DNA of 64,000 nucleotides, taken from contig WGLN01000001.1 of the NCBI GenBank assembly GCA_016125555.1, forward strand, positions 248,001 to 312,000, written 5' to 3'. The first letter of the stretch is position 1; each line of letters begins with the position of its first letter. The notes under the pieces were generated by a model. That model ran no database searches, was not told the origin of the DNA, and saw only the letters and a list, made by a program, of their open reading frames with translations. This DNA comes from Porphyrobacter sp. (GTDB lineage: Bacteria > Pseudomonadota > Alphaproteobacteria > Sphingomonadales > Sphingomonadaceae). Shown in pieces: positions 28,598-38,104 of the stretch. The translations under genes and the position numbers were made by a program.

Positions 28598-30211
28598 ATG
28601 TTCGGACGGATGACGATCCGCGCCGCGCTTTTCGCCCTGTTGATGGCTCTTGCCGCGCCGCTGCTGGCGCAGACCGGGGAGTTCCTGCCGCTCACCGATC
28701 CGGTCGAACTGGCGCCGGGCGAACCCGATGCGAAGGTCGGCGAGCTGATCTTCCGCGGCGGGGTGGCGATTGCCCCGGACAAGGAGCAAATCGGCGGAAT
28801 CTCGGGGCTCGAATGGCACGACGGCAGGCTTTGGGGCGTCACCGACGAGGGGCGCTGGCTGGTGATGACCCCGGGCGACGTGCAGGGGCGGCTGGTCGAC
28901 GTCCAGTCGATCGCGCTCGGCCCGCTGCTCGACGAACGCGGGCGCAAGCTCGGCGGCAAGGAGCGCGGCGATGCCGAAAGCGTCACGCGCCTCGCCTCGG
29001 GCGAATGGCTGGTCGGATTCGAACAGGACCACCGCGTGTGGCGCTATCCCGCGCTCGGGCAGGCGGCGAGCGGCAGCGACGAGCGCCTCGCGCCGCTGAT
29101 CGCCGCGATCACCGAAGCGAATAGCGGCATCGAGGCGCTGGCCGCCTATCCGCAGGGCCTGCTGGCTTGCGGGGAGTGGGTCGATCCGGCGCGGCCCAAT
29201 TGCCTGCGCGTCACCGCTGCGGGAGCGCATCGCTTTGCCCTCGCCGCGCCCCAGGGCATCGCCGCGGCCGGGGGTGTTCCGACCGACGCCGCCTGCAAGC
29301 CGGATGGCACCTGCTTCGTCCTGCTGCGCAGCTTCAGGCGCGAGGAAGGCAACCGCGCCGCGGTGGTCGAAGTCGCACCCGACGACACCGCCAGGACTCT
29401 CGCCGTGCTGACCCCGCCGCTGATGCTCGACAATTTCGAGGGGCTGGCGTTCCGCGAGGAGGCGGGGCGGCAGTTCCTCTACCTCGTCTCCGACGACAAC
29501 CTCAACAATTGCGAGACCGATCAGCGCCCCGGTTGCCAGCGCACCCTGCTGATGAAGTTCGAGATCGCCGGCAGCGCCCCGGTGGCCGGCGCGCCCGTGG
29601 TGGTCGCCGCCGTGCCCGCCACGAAGGCGACCGCGCGGCCCGGCAAGCGTCCCTTCCCCGATGCCGCCCATGTCGATGTCGTGCTCGAGACCGAGATGGG
29701 CGACATCACTATCGCGCTCGAAACCGAGCGCGCGCCGATCACCGCGGCCAATTTCCTGCGCTATGTCGACGAGGGCCGCTTCGACGGGACGGTGTTCTAC
29801 CGCGCGATGCGATTGGACCGCGAGCCGCGCCCCAACGGGCTGCTGCAGGGCGGGACGCAGTTCGATCCCAAGCGCATCCTGCCCGGCATTCCGCACGAGC
29901 CGACCACAAAGACCGGCCTCACCCACACCCACGGCGCGCTGTCGATGGCGATGGGCGAACCGGGCACCGCGAATGGCGATTTCTCGATCATGATCGAGGA
30001 CCAGACCGGGCTCGACGCCGATCCCGCCGCCACCGACCCGGTGTGGCGGAACGGCTATGCCGTGTTCGGCTACGTCGTGGACGGCATGGACGTGGTCGCG
30101 AAGATCCATGCGAGCGCCATCGATCCCGACAAGGGCGAAGGGTGGATGAAGGGCGAGATGCTCGCGAAGCCGGTGAAGATCATTTCTGCCCGGCGCGCAC
30201 CGGCGGAGTGA
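28598..30211 (+). CDS. Phytase-like esterase / cyclophilin fusion, exported
   Basis: This 537-residue exported protein joins two families. After a signal peptide ending near LLAQ, residues of about 25-330 form a phytase-like beta-propeller (PF13449), with GGISGLEWHDGRLWG, DAESVTRLASGEW and DNFEGLAFREEAG. A linker rich in Ala/Pro/Val leads to a cyclophilin-type peptidyl-prolyl isomerase (about 365-530) with VFYRAMR, LLQGG, GALSMAMG and GDFSIMI. The second domain would isomerise proline bonds in the periplasm; the first has no proven reaction in most bacteria. Start 28598 or 28610 are both possible. The BlaI boxes lie 59-89 bp upstream. Confidence 0.88.
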   Translation: MFGRMTIRAALFALLMALAAPLLAQTGEFLPLTDPVELAPGEPDAKVGELIFRGGVAIAPDKEQIGGISGLEWHDGRLWGVTDEGRWLVMTPGDVQGRLVDVQSIALGPLLDERGRKLGGKERGDAESVTRLASGEWLVGFEQDHRVWRYPALGQAASGSDERLAPLIAAITEANSGIEALAAYPQGLLACGEWVDPARPNCLRVTAAGAHRFALAAPQGIAAAGGVPTDAACKPDGTCFVLLRSFRREEGNRAAVVEVAPDDTARTLAVLTPPLMLDNFEGLAFREEAGRQFLYLVSDDNLNNCETDQRPGCQRTLLMKFEIAGSAPVAGAPVVVAAVPATKATARPGKRPFPDAAHVDVVLETEMGDITIALETERAPITAANFLRYVDEGRFDGTVFYRAMRLDREPRPNGLLQGGTQFDPKRILPGIPHEPTTKTGLTHTHGALSMAMGEPGTANGDFSIMIEDQTGLDADPAATDPVWRNGYAVFGYVVDGMDVVAKIHASAIDPDKGEGWMKGEMLAKPVKIISARRAPAE

Positions 30212-31199
30212 AAGTTGCCGGGTCGAAGGCGGGCCTGCCGACCGGCGCGCTCGCGATGCGCGGCATCCGTGCCTCGATCTGCGGCAGCCATGCCTTCGCG
30301 CCCGCGCCGATGCTGGTCTGCGGCAGCGAGGCGAGGACGCGCGCCCTTGTCTCCCATTCGGCCACATAGCGCCCGGCCTGCCGCGCCGCCTCCTCGAGCG
30401 GCACCGGCTGGCGCAGCGCGTGGTTGACGAGCGCGTCGCCGAAGAAGGTCCAGTCGTTCTCGGCGACGCAGCCGAAGGAGGAACGGGTGGCGGCGGCGGC
30501 GGTGAGGATCGCGGTGTCCGGCCCGGCGAGCAGCGGCACGAACACTCCCGAATAGCAGGCCGAGAGGATCAGCACGCGGCGCCGGATGCCCGCCTCCTCG
30601 AGCGCCGCCCTGAGCCGCTGCGGCGAGAGGATGCCGTAGCCGCTGTCGCCGTAGTGATAGGCAAGGCCGAGATCGAGCCCGTGGCTGGTGGTGTAGAGCA
30701 CCAGCACGTCCTCGGCCGGGTCCATCAGCCTGCCGACATGGTCGAGCGCCAGCACCAGCGCGCTGATCGAGCCGTGCGGCGCATCGTCGCGCGTCCCGTC
30801 CGGCCCGGCGAGCACCAGCGTGCGGCCCTGAGCGCCGTAGCGCGCTGCCAGAACCCGCCCCGCCTCGCGCGCCTCGCGGGCGAAGACCGGATCGCTGTCG
30901 AGCGCGATCGCGACGACGAAGGCATCGGGCGAGCCGGGCGTGTGCGCGGCGAGCTGGCCAAGCGCGGCATCGAGCCGCCGCTGCTGCTCGCGGAGCTCGG
31001 CGGCGCTGAACCCGCGCCGGAGTTCGGGACCCAGCTCGTAACTCACCCGCCGCTCGGCGCGGCTCTGGCCGCTGCCGAGATCGGGGAACGGCAAGGAGTG
31101 CGGCGGCGGCTGGACGGGGCTGGCGGGGGCGGTCTGCGGCGCTGCGGGCGCGGCGAGCAGTGCCGCAAGAAGCCCAGCGATGATCGCGCCCCTATTCAT
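30180..31199 (-). CDS. C13-family (legumain-like) cysteine peptidase, exported
   Basis: A 339-residue protein with a signal peptide (MNRGAIIAGLLAALLAAPAA) and a caspase-fold C13 domain. The catalytic dyad is visible as H173 in YTTSHGLD and C215 in ILSACYSGVF, each at the end of a hydrophobic strand as in legumain and GPI8. It should act in the periplasm or at the cell surface. Its 3' end overlaps the convergent fusion gene by 32 bp. It lies just after the sdhA terminator, on the same strand as sdhCDA, in the place where sdhB might be expected. Confidence 0.86.
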   Translation of the reverse strand: MNRGAIIAGLLAALLAAPAAPQTAPASPVQPPPHSLPFPDLGSGQSRAERRVSYELGPELRRGFSAAELREQQRRLDAALGQLAAHTPGSPDAFVVAIALDSDPVFAREAREAGRVLAARYGAQGRTLVLAGPDGTRDDAPHGSISALVLALDHVGRLMDPAEDVLVLYTTSHGLDLGLAYHYGDSGYGILSPQRLRAALEEAGIRRRVLILSACYSGVFVPLLAGPDTAILTAAAATRSSFGCVAENDWTFFGDALVNHALRQPVPLEEAARQAGRYVAEWETRARVLASLPQTSIGAGAKAWLPQIEARMPRIASAPVGRPAFDPATFTPPVRAGQK

Positions 31200-31254
31200 C
31201 GGGAGGCGAAGCTGCCTGCAACGGCACGGCCGGTCAAGCGGCAGCGGATTGGCT

Positions 31255-31296
31255 CGCCAAAAGCGAAGGCCCGGTCCCTCGCGGAACCGGGCCTTC
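31255..31296 (-). terminator. Likely terminator of sdhCDA
   Basis: A perfect 11-bp stem (GAAGGCCCGGT at 31265-31275 with ACCGGGCCTTC at 31286-31296) encloses a 10-base loop. Read on the minus strand it lies 24 bp past the sdhA stop and is followed by CGCTTTTGG, a short T-run. It should end the sdhCDA transcript before the C13 peptidase gene, which would then need its own promoter. Confidence 0.75.
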
Positions 31297-31320
31297 GGTG
31301 TCATTGGCCGTCGCTCGGGA

Positions 31321-33189
31321 TCAGTACACCCGCGCCTTGGGCTCGATATACTTGATGTCGTCGGTCAGCGTGTATTCGTGGACCGGACGGTAATCGATGC
31401 GGATGTTCGAGCCGCGACCGCCCCAGCCGTCGAACCAGGCGATGGTGTGCTTCATCCATTCCTTGTCGTTGCGGTCGGGGTAGTCCTCGTGCGCGTGGGC
31501 GCCGCGGCTTTCCTTGCGGTTGGCGGCGGACGCCATGGTCACGTTGGCCTGCGCCATGAGGTTGTCGAGTTCCAGCGTCTCGATCAGGTCCGAGTTCCAG
31601 ATCAGCGACTTGTCGGTGACGTGGATGTCCTCCATCCGCTTGTTCTGCTCGGCGAGCTTGGCGACGCCCTCGTCCATCAGTTTCTGATCGCGGAACACCG
31701 CGCAGTGCTTCTGCATCGCCTTCTGCATTTCCGCGCGGATTTGCGCGGTGGGCGAGCCGCCCGAGGCATGGCGGAAGTGATCGAGCCGGGTCAGGGCGAA
31801 ATCGGCGCTGTCGGCGGGCAGTTCGGCCTGCTTGGCATTGGGCGTCAGGTTATCGCGCAGGTGATGCCCGGTCGCGCGGCCGAAAACCACGAGGTCGATC
31901 AGCGAGTTCGAGCCCAGGCGGTTCGCCCCGTGCACCGAGACGCAGGCCGCCTCGCCCACGGCATAGAGGCCGGGGATGACGGTGTCCGGATTGCCGTCCG
32001 GCCCCAGCGTCACGACTTGCCCGTGATAGTTACACGGGATACCGCCCATGTTGTAATGCACCGTCGGAGTGACGGGCAGCGGCTGCTTGGTGAGGTCGAC
32101 GCCCGCAAAGATCTTGCCGCTCTCGGTGATCCCCGGCAGGCGCTCGGCCAGCACCTTGGGGTCGATGTGGTCGAGGTGCAGGTAGATGTGGTCGCCATCC
32201 GGCCCCACCCCGCGCCCCTCGCGCATTTCGAGCGCCATCGAACGGCTCACCACGTCGCGGCTGGCCAAGTCCTTCGCGGAGGGCGCATAGCGCTCCATGA
32301 AGCGCTCGCCCTCGGAGTTGGTGAGATAGCCGCCCTCGCCGCGCGCGCCTTCGGTGATGAGCACGCCCGCGCCGTAGATGCCGGTCGGGTGGAACTGGAC
32401 GAACTCCATGTCCTGCAAGGGCAGGCCGGCGCGCAGCACCATCCCGCCGCCGTCGCCGGTGCAGGTGTGGGCGCTGGTGGCGGTGTAGTAGCAGCGGCCG
32501 TAGCCGCCGGTAGCCAGCACCACGCTCTGCGCGCGGAAGCGATGGATCGTCCCGTCGTCGAGGCACATCGCCATCACGCCGACGCAGACCTTCTGCCCGT
32601 CGCGCTCGGACATGATGAGGTCAAGCGCGAAATACTCGATGAAGAAGTCCGCGTCATACTTCAGGCTCTGCTGGTACAGGGCGTGGAGCATGGCGTGGCC
32701 GGTGCGGTCGGCCGCGGCGCAGGTGCGCTGCACCGGCGGGCCGGCGCCCATGTTCTGCATGTGCCCACCGAAGGGGCGCTGATAGATCGTCCCGTCGGCA
32801 TTGCGGCTGAAGGGCACGCCCGCGTGCTCCAGCTCATAGACCGCCGCCGGGGCCTCGCGCGCGAGGTATTCGATCGCGTCCTGATCGCCCAGCCAGTCCG
32901 ACCCCTTGACGGTGTCGTACATGTGCCAGGTCCAGTGATCGGGGCTGTTGTTGCCGAGGCTGGCGGCGATCCCGCCCTGCGCCGCGACGGTGTGCGAGCG
33001 GGTGGGGAAGACCTTGGAGATGTTGGCGGTCCTGAGGCCGCTTTCGGCCGCACCCATCGTGGCGCGCAGGCCCGATCCGCCCGCGCCCACCACCACCACG
33101 TCATAGGTGTGGTCGATGATCGTGTAGGCGCCCTTCAGATGCGCGCCTCCGACGTCGTTTGCGGTTCCGCTTGCTGCCGACGTAGCCAT
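31321..33189 (-). CDS. sdhA: Succinate dehydrogenase flavoprotein subunit
   Basis: The 622-residue catalytic subunit of complex II oxidises succinate to fumarate. The FAD dinucleotide motif [12 protein letters not shown] is near 32-43, the covalent FAD histidine is H66 in [10 protein letters not shown], and the active-site segments [22 protein letters not shown] (about 265-286) and [12 protein letters not shown] are intact. The ATG at 33189 overlaps the sdhD stop by one base (TGATG), so translation is coupled. The open frame beyond is a shadow in sdhD. No sdhB follows; the transcript ends in a hairpin. Confidence 0.97.
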   Translation of the reverse strand: MATSAASGTANDVGGAHLKGAYTIIDHTYDVVVVGAGGSGLRATMGAAESGLRTANISKVFPTRSHTVAAQGGIAASLGNNSPDHWTWHMYDTVKGSDWLGDQDAIEYLAREAPAAVYELEHAGVPFSRNADGTIYQRPFGGHMQNMGAGPPVQRTCAAADRTGHAMLHALYQQSLKYDADFFIEYFALDLIMSERDGQKVCVGVMAMCLDDGTIHRFRAQSVVLATGGYGRCYYTATSAHTCTGDGGGMVLRAGLPLQDMEFVQFHPTGIYGAGVLITEGARGEGGYLTNSEGERFMERYAPSAKDLASRDVVSRSMALEMREGRGVGPDGDHIYLHLDHIDPKVLAERLPGITESGKIFAGVDLTKQPLPVTPTVHYNMGGIPCNYHGQVVTLGPDGNPDTVIPGLYAVGEAACVSVHGANRLGSNSLIDLVVFGRATGHHLRDNLTPNAKQAELPADSADFALTRLDHFRHASGGSPTAQIRAEMQKAMQKHCAVFRDQKLMDEGVAKLAEQNKRMEDIHVTDKSLIWNSDLIETLELDNLMAQANVTMASAANRKESRGAHAHEDYPDRNDKEWMKHTIAWFDGWGGRGSNIRIDYRPVHEYTLTDDIKYIEPKARVY

Positions 33190-33575
33190 CAGGCCTGACC
33201 TCCGAATGCGAGTGCGGCGACGCTGAACACGCCAAAGGCGCCGCCGCCGAGAGTTGCGAGATTGAGCGCCGCGATCAGCGCGAACTTGCTGCCGGGCTCG
33301 TGGATGTAGTCCTCGATCAGGACCTGGAGGCCCAGCCGCGCGTGCCAGAACAGGCTGACCACCAGCAGGATCATCGCGGTCGCCGAGACCGGCTGCGAGA
33401 GCCACTTGACCACGCTGGCGTGGCCGAAATCGTGGAGCATGACGAAGCTGACCAGCAGCCATGTCATCAGCACGACATTGCCGATCGCGGTGAAGCGCTG
33501 CACCAGCCAGTGATGCGGGCCCTCATGCGCCGGGCCGAGGCCGCGCACCCGGCCGATGGAAGTTCCGTTACCCAT
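33189..33575 (-). CDS. sdhD: Succinate dehydrogenase membrane anchor
   Basis: A 128-residue membrane protein with three transmembrane helices (about residues 30-50, 60-80 and 95-122). The helix-II region [17 protein letters not shown] contains the histidine expected to ligate heme b and the segment near the quinone site. It anchors SdhAB in the inner membrane with SdhC. An AGGAGG site precedes the ATG. Position between sdhC and sdhA confirms the call. Confidence 0.93.
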   Translation of the reverse strand: MGNGTSIGRVRGLGPAHEGPHHWLVQRFTAIGNVVLMTWLLVSFVMLHDFGHASVVKWLSQPVSATAMILLVVSLFWHARLGLQVLIEDYIHEPGSKFALIAALNLATLGGGAFGVFSVAALAFGGQA

Positions 33576-33587
33576 GCTTGTTCCTCC

Positions 33588-33968
33588 TCAGCGCAGCCAG
33601 ATCAGGGCCCAGAAGGCCGCGGTCAGCAGGATGGCGATCAGCGGCGCGGCGATCGACCAGGCGCGGTTGGTGTCGAGCTCGTAGCCCGCCCCGATGTCGA
33701 GCACGAAGTGGCGAAGCCCGCTCATCAGGTGCGTGAAGAAGGCCCACGAAAGGCCCACCAGCACGATCATGCCGGGGATCGAGCCCATCACCGCCTGGAA
33801 CGCTGCATAGGCTTCCGGCCCGCTGGCGAGCGCGCCCAGCCACCACACCAGCACGGCGAGGCCGACCAGCGCCATGCCGTCGCCCGTCACGCGGTGGAGG
33901 ATCGATACCAGCATGTGCGGCCCCCAGCGCCACACCTGCAAATGCGGAGAAAGCGGTCTTTGCGTCAT
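33588..33968 (-). CDS. sdhC: Succinate dehydrogenase cytochrome b556 subunit
   Basis: A 126-residue membrane protein with three helices. RPLSPHLQVWRW and SILHRVTGDGMALVG are the family signatures at the N-terminus, and HLMSGLRHFVLDIG carries the heme-binding histidine in helix II. It forms the quinone pocket with SdhD. It is the first gene of the sdhCDA operon; the 108 bp up to the divergent SDR gene should carry its promoter, which I could not define. Confidence 0.94.
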   Translation of the reverse strand: MTQRPLSPHLQVWRWGPHMLVSILHRVTGDGMALVGLAVLVWWLGALASGPEAYAAFQAVMGSIPGMIVLVGLSWAFFTHLMSGLRHFVLDIGAGYELDTNRAWSIAAPLIAILLTAAFWALIWLR

Positions 33969-34076
33969 GGTGATCCCAAGTCATCCCTCTTACGTGCCCC
34001 CCACTTAGCGCCGCTGTCGACTGAGGCAAGCCGCGAGCGGTGGACAGGGCTTGCAAAGTTTCGGATAGGCGATTGC

Positions 34077-34802
34077 ATGGGACACATACTTGTCACGGGA
34101 TCGAGCCGGGGAATCGGCAAGGCGGCGCTCGAGGCGCTGGCGGCGCGCGGGGCGAAGGTGATCGGTCACGCCTCGCGTCCGCAGACGGCAGATGGCGGCG
34201 GCATTCCGATCATCGCCGCCGATTTCGGCGATCCGCTTTCGGTGCAATCGCTGTGGGAACAGGCGCTCGAGATCGCGGGCGGGCAAATCGACGCGGTGGT
34301 CAACAATGCCGGCCGCTTCGAGGCGAACCGGCTCGACCGCTCGGACATCGAGTGGCTCGACGCCTGGGAGGACACGGTGCGTGTCAACCTCACCAGCGCC
34401 GCGCAACTCTCCCGCTTCGCGGTGCTGTACTGGCAGGAACGCGGCTGCGGCGGACGGCTGGTCCACGTCGCGAGCCGCGCCGCCTATCGCGGGGATTCGC
34501 CGGCGCACTGGCACTATGCCGCAGCCAAGGGCGGCATGGTGGCGATGCACAAGTCGATCGCGCGGGCCTATGCGCAAGAGGGCATCCTCAGCTACGCGAT
34601 CACCCCCGGCTTCACCGACACCAGCATGGCAGGCGATTACCTCGCCAGCCGCGGCGGAGCGGGACTGCTCGCCGACATCCCGCTGGGCCGCGTGGCGACT
34701 CCGCAGGAAATCGCGAGCATCATCGCCTATTGCACCCTCGACGCGCCGCCGAGCATGACCGGCGCGGTGATCGACGCCAATGGGGCGAGCTTTGTCCGCT
34801 AG
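34077..34802 (+). CDS. SDR family oxidoreductase
   Basis: A 241-residue short-chain dehydrogenase. The cofactor motif is TGSSRGIG near residues 7-14, followed by VNNAGRF, the serine in HVASRAAY and the Tyr-Lys pair in WHYAAAKGG. The C-terminal TGAVIDANGASFVR resembles FabG-like enzymes. The substrate is unknown. No strong ribosome site is seen at the ATG. The following prmA gene starts inside its end, so both are probably on one transcript. Confidence 0.88.
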   Translation: MGHILVTGSSRGIGKAALEALAARGAKVIGHASRPQTADGGGIPIIAADFGDPLSVQSLWEQALEIAGGQIDAVVNNAGRFEANRLDRSDIEWLDAWEDTVRVNLTSAAQLSRFAVLYWQERGCGGRLVHVASRAAYRGDSPAHWHYAAAKGGMVAMHKSIARAYAQEGILSYAITPGFTDTSMAGDYLASRGGAGLLADIPLGRVATPQEIASIIAYCTLDAPPSMTGAVIDANGASFVR

Positions 34803-35706
34803 TTCCAGCTGGAAGCTTTCGGTTTTCGCTCCGAAGACAGTCGTGCAGGCGGCGCTGCTCGCGCATGACCTGATCGAGGACTGGGACCCCGATCTCGTCA
34901 TCTCCGGGCGCGAGGTGGCCGAGGACCGGCCCGAGGACTGGGTGCTCGAAGGCTGGTATCCGGGGAAGCCCGGCAAGGCCGAGACAGCCGCGCTGGCCGG
35001 GCTGTTCGCCGATGGGGCGCCCGCGATCCGCGTCGAGCAACTCCCGGACGAGGACTGGGTGACGCTGAGCCAGCAGGGGGTCGAGCCGATCCGCGCGGGC
35101 CCCTTCCATGTCCACACCCCCGAATACCCCGCGGACCGGCAAGCCATCGACTTCGTCATCCCCGCCTCCCAGGCCTTCGGCACCGGCCAGCACAAGACCA
35201 CCGCCGGGTGCCTCGAGATGCTCGGCGCGATGAAGGCGGGCGGGATGGTGGTGCGCAACCTCGCCGATATCGGCACCGGCACGGGGCTGCTCGGGCTTGC
35301 TGCGCTGCGCCTGTGGCCGCGCGCGCAGGCGACGCTCACGGATATCGACCCGGTCTGCGTGCCCGTGGTCGAGGAGAACGCGGCGAACAATGCCATCACC
35401 CTCGGCCCGCGTCCGGGCGAGGCGGTGATGGTGGTCGCCGAGGGGATGGAGGATCCGCTGATCCGCGCGCGCGGGCCCTATGACCTGCTCATCGCCAACA
35501 TCCTCGCCGGGCCGCTGGTCGCGCTCGCACCCGATTTCGCCAAGGCGGTGGTCCCCGGGGGCAGCCTGCTGCTCGCCGGGCTGCTCGCGGGCGAGCAGGA
35601 AGCGGCGGTGCGGCGCGCGATGCGGCGGGCGGGCTTCCGCATCGCCGCACGGCTCCAGCGCGGCGACTGGGCGATCCTCTGGATGCGGCGCCGGCGGGCG
35701 CGCTAG
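34780..35706 (+). CDS. prmA: Ribosomal protein L11 methyltransferase
   Basis: The protein of up to 308 residues trimethylates lysines of ribosomal protein L11 using S-adenosylmethionine. An N-terminal substrate-recognition domain precedes AFGTGQHKTT, the SAM motif ADIGTGTGLLGLAAL and DLLIANILAGPL, all hallmark PrmA segments. ATG 34780 overlaps the SDR gene by 23 bp; a TTG at 34792 would also fit and give a length closer to homologues. It converges on the sigma factor gene with a 4-bp overlap of the ends. Confidence 0.92.
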   Translation: MGRALSASSSWKLSVFAPKTVVQAALLAHDLIEDWDPDLVISGREVAEDRPEDWVLEGWYPGKPGKAETAALAGLFADGAPAIRVEQLPDEDWVTLSQQGVEPIRAGPFHVHTPEYPADRQAIDFVIPASQAFGTGQHKTTAGCLEMLGAMKAGGMVVRNLADIGTGTGLLGLAALRLWPRAQATLTDIDPVCVPVVEENAANNAITLGPRPGEAVMVVAEGMEDPLIRARGPYDLLIANILAGPLVALAPDFAKAVVPGGSLLLAGLLAGEQEAAVRRAMRRAGFRIAARLQRGDWAILWMRRRRAR

Positions 35707-36890
35707 GCCAGTCCCGCGCGGCGACGCTCCAGCCATAGCCGCTCGGCGCGCGGGGGCGAGAGCGCGAGCGCGGCGTCGAGCGCCGCTGCCGCCTCGCCCG
35801 CCCTCCCGGCCCGCGCCAGCAGCTCGGCGCGCGCGGCGTGATAGGGCCGCGCCAGGGCCAGCCGCTCGGCAGGAAGCGCCTCGATCGCCGCGAGCCCGGC
35901 CGCCGCGCCCTCTACTTCGGCGAGCGCCAGCGCGCGGGACAGCGCCACCATCGGCGAAGGGCGCAGCACCAGCAGCGCATCGTAGAGCCTGAGCACCGCG
36001 TCCCAATCCGTCCGCCCGCCATAGGCGCGCCGCGCATGGGTGAGCTGGATCGCGGCCATGACCTGACAGGGGCCCGACGCGCCGAGCGCTGCCGCCGCCT
36101 CCATCAGCCCGCGGGCCTGCGCGATCCGCCCGAAATCCCACAGCGCCGGGTCCTGCCGTGAGAGCGGCACCATCGCGCCATCGCCATCAAGCCGCGCGGC
36201 AGCACGCGAACGCGCCAGCAGCACCAGCGCGGCAAGCCCGAGCGCCTCGGGCTCGGACGGCATGAGTTCGCAGGCGAGCAGCGCCAGCCGCTCGACCTCC
36301 GCGCCGAGATCCTCGCCGACCGCCGCCGAAATCTCGCCCCCCGCATCGGCATAGGCGGCGGTGAAGGCCAGTTCGAGCGCGAGCAGCACCGCCGCGAGCC
36401 GCTCGGGCCACTCGCGCCGCTCGGGCAGTTCGAAGGCGATCCCCGCTTCGCGCACCTTCGCCTTGGCGCGGGTGATGCGCTGGAACATCGTCGCCTCGGA
36501 GACGAGGAACAGCCGCGCAATCGCCTCGGTCGGCAATCCGCAGATCACCTTCAGCGCCAGCGCCGCGCGCGCCTCGACCGCAATCGCCGGGTGGCAGCAG
36601 ATGAACAGCAGCCGCAGACGCTCGTCGGGGATCGGATCGGGAAGCGCGAGGATATCGGCCATCTCGGAAACCTCCGCCTGTCGCGCGGCCTTGCGCGCCT
36701 CGCTGGCCGCCTTGCGGACGGCATCCAGCGCCTTTCGCCGCGCGGCGACGAACAGCCAGGCGGCGAGGTCGCGGGGCGGCTCGGCCAGCGCGAGCGCGGC
36801 CGCGGCGGCCTCGGCAAAGGCCTCCTCGGCCGCGTCGAGATCGCGGAGACGCGCGGCAAGCGCGGCCACCACCCGGGGCCGCGCCGCCAT
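35703..36890 (-). CDS. ECF42-type RNA polymerase sigma factor
   Basis: A 395-residue sigma factor. Region 2 starts at the very N-terminus (LRDLDAAEEAFAEA and AWLFVAARRKALDAVRK) and region 4 contains LKVICGLPTEAIARLFLVSEATMFQRITRAK. A long C-terminal TPR-like domain (about 190-395, ending SPPRAERLWLERRRAGL) replaces an anti-sigma factor. This architecture and the adjacent YciI/DGPF gene are the marks of the ECF42 group, where the C-terminal domain controls activity. The target promoters are unknown. Region 2 looks slightly shortened at its start compared with relatives. Confidence 0.9.
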   Translation of the reverse strand: MAARPRVVAALAARLRDLDAAEEAFAEAAAAALALAEPPRDLAAWLFVAARRKALDAVRKAASEARKAARQAEVSEMADILALPDPIPDERLRLLFICCHPAIAVEARAALALKVICGLPTEAIARLFLVSEATMFQRITRAKAKVREAGIAFELPERREWPERLAAVLLALELAFTAAYADAGGEISAAVGEDLGAEVERLALLACELMPSEPEALGLAALVLLARSRAAARLDGDGAMVPLSRQDPALWDFGRIAQARGLMEAAAALGASGPCQVMAAIQLTHARRAYGGRTDWDAVLRLYDALLVLRPSPMVALSRALALAEVEGAAAGLAAIEALPAERLALARPYHAARAELLARAGRAGEAAAALDAALALSPPRAERLWLERRRAGLA

Positions 36891-36919
36891 GATCGCCTGC
36901 CCGGACGCGGCGGGCAGGA

Positions 36920-37273
36920 TCAGCCCTCCATCGACCAGACCGGGCGCACCTCGACCGCGCCCTTGGGCACCGGGATGCGCCTCGCCCAGTCGAGCGCCGC
37001 GTCGAGGCTGGCGACGTCGATGACGTAGAAGCCGCCGAGTTCCTCGTGGGTCTCGGCGAAGGGGCCGTCGTGGAGCGTGGTCGCCCCGCCCGCGAAGCGC
37101 ACCGTTGTGGCGGTTTCGCCGGGCTTCAGCCGCTGGCCCGAAAAGGCGACGCCGGCGGCGATCAGGTCCTCGGCGAGCTTCATGTGCCCGGCGAGCACCT
37201 GCTCCATCAGGCCTGCGCCCTCCGCCCCTTCGTAAACGCTCCGGTCCTCATTGATCATCAGCATGAACTGCAT
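36920..37273 (-). CDS. YciI/DGPF-family protein
   Basis: A 117-residue protein of the YciI fold with the defining HDGPFAETHEELGGFYVID segment and a C-terminal IPVPKGAVEVRPV. DGPF proteins are regularly encoded beside ECF42 sigma factors, where they are thought to be regulon members or to take part in signalling. The ATG at 37273 has GGAG eight bases before it; the GTG at 37282 is a weaker alternative. It is 29 bp upstream of the sigma factor gene on the same strand. Confidence 0.93.
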   Translation of the reverse strand: MQFMLMINEDRSVYEGAEGAGLMEQVLAGHMKLAEDLIAAGVAFSGQRLKPGETATTVRFAGGATTLHDGPFAETHEELGGFYVIDVASLDAALDWARRIPVPKGAVEVRPVWSMEG

Positions 37274-37436
37274 CGGTCTCACTCCGTCATCGGCCCGGCC
37301 GGAATGGCGAGGCTCTGCGAGGGAGACGCGCTTGCCAAGCCGGATTCGACAGGTGCGCGAAAATTATTCTGGAACACGCCTGCGGGCTTGCGGCTTCTCC
37401 CCCACGAAGGGGGGCTCACGACACAGGAGACGACCC

Positions 37437-38104
37437 ATGCCCCGCACCCTGCTCATCACCGGCGCATCCTCGGGAATCGGCGCCGCGACCGCCCGCACCG
37501 CCGCACAGCGCGGCTGGCGGGTCGCGCTGCTGGCGCGTTCGGCCGACAAGCTCGAAAGCCTCGCCGGCAAGATCGGCAAGCACGCGCTCGCCCTGCCCTG
37601 CGACGTCACCGACCGCGATGCGCTGAAGCGCGCCATCGACGGCGCGGCCGAGCATTTCGGCGGGCTCGACGCGGTGTTCGCCAATGCCGGCACGGGCGTG
37701 TCGCGCCCCGGCATCGAGAAGGGCGATCCCGAGGAATGGCGGCAGATGATCGATCTCAACATCCTCGCCGTGCTCGACACCGCGCACGCCGCGATCCCGC
37801 ATCTCAAGAAGACCAAGGGGCACTTCGTCGTCACCGGTTCCAAGGCCGGGCGCGACCACATGAAGGGCTCGGTCTATTCGGCGACCAAGTGGTTCATCCA
37901 CGGCTTCGGCGAGAACCTTGCCGAGGAGATGCGCGAATGGGGCGGCCGGGCGACCGTGATCGCGCCGGGGATGGTCAACACCGCCTTCTTCGACGAGGAC
38001 AAGCCGGGCAAGATCCAGCCCGAGGACGTCGCCGAGGCGGTGCTCTTCGCGCTCGAACAGCCGCGCACCGCGGCAGTGCGCGAGGTCTACATCATGCCCA
38101 ACGA

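Noticed and set aside
31180..33198. Long plus-strand frame opposite sdhA
   Set aside because: No family likeness; composition is typical of antisense frames in G+C-rich DNA.
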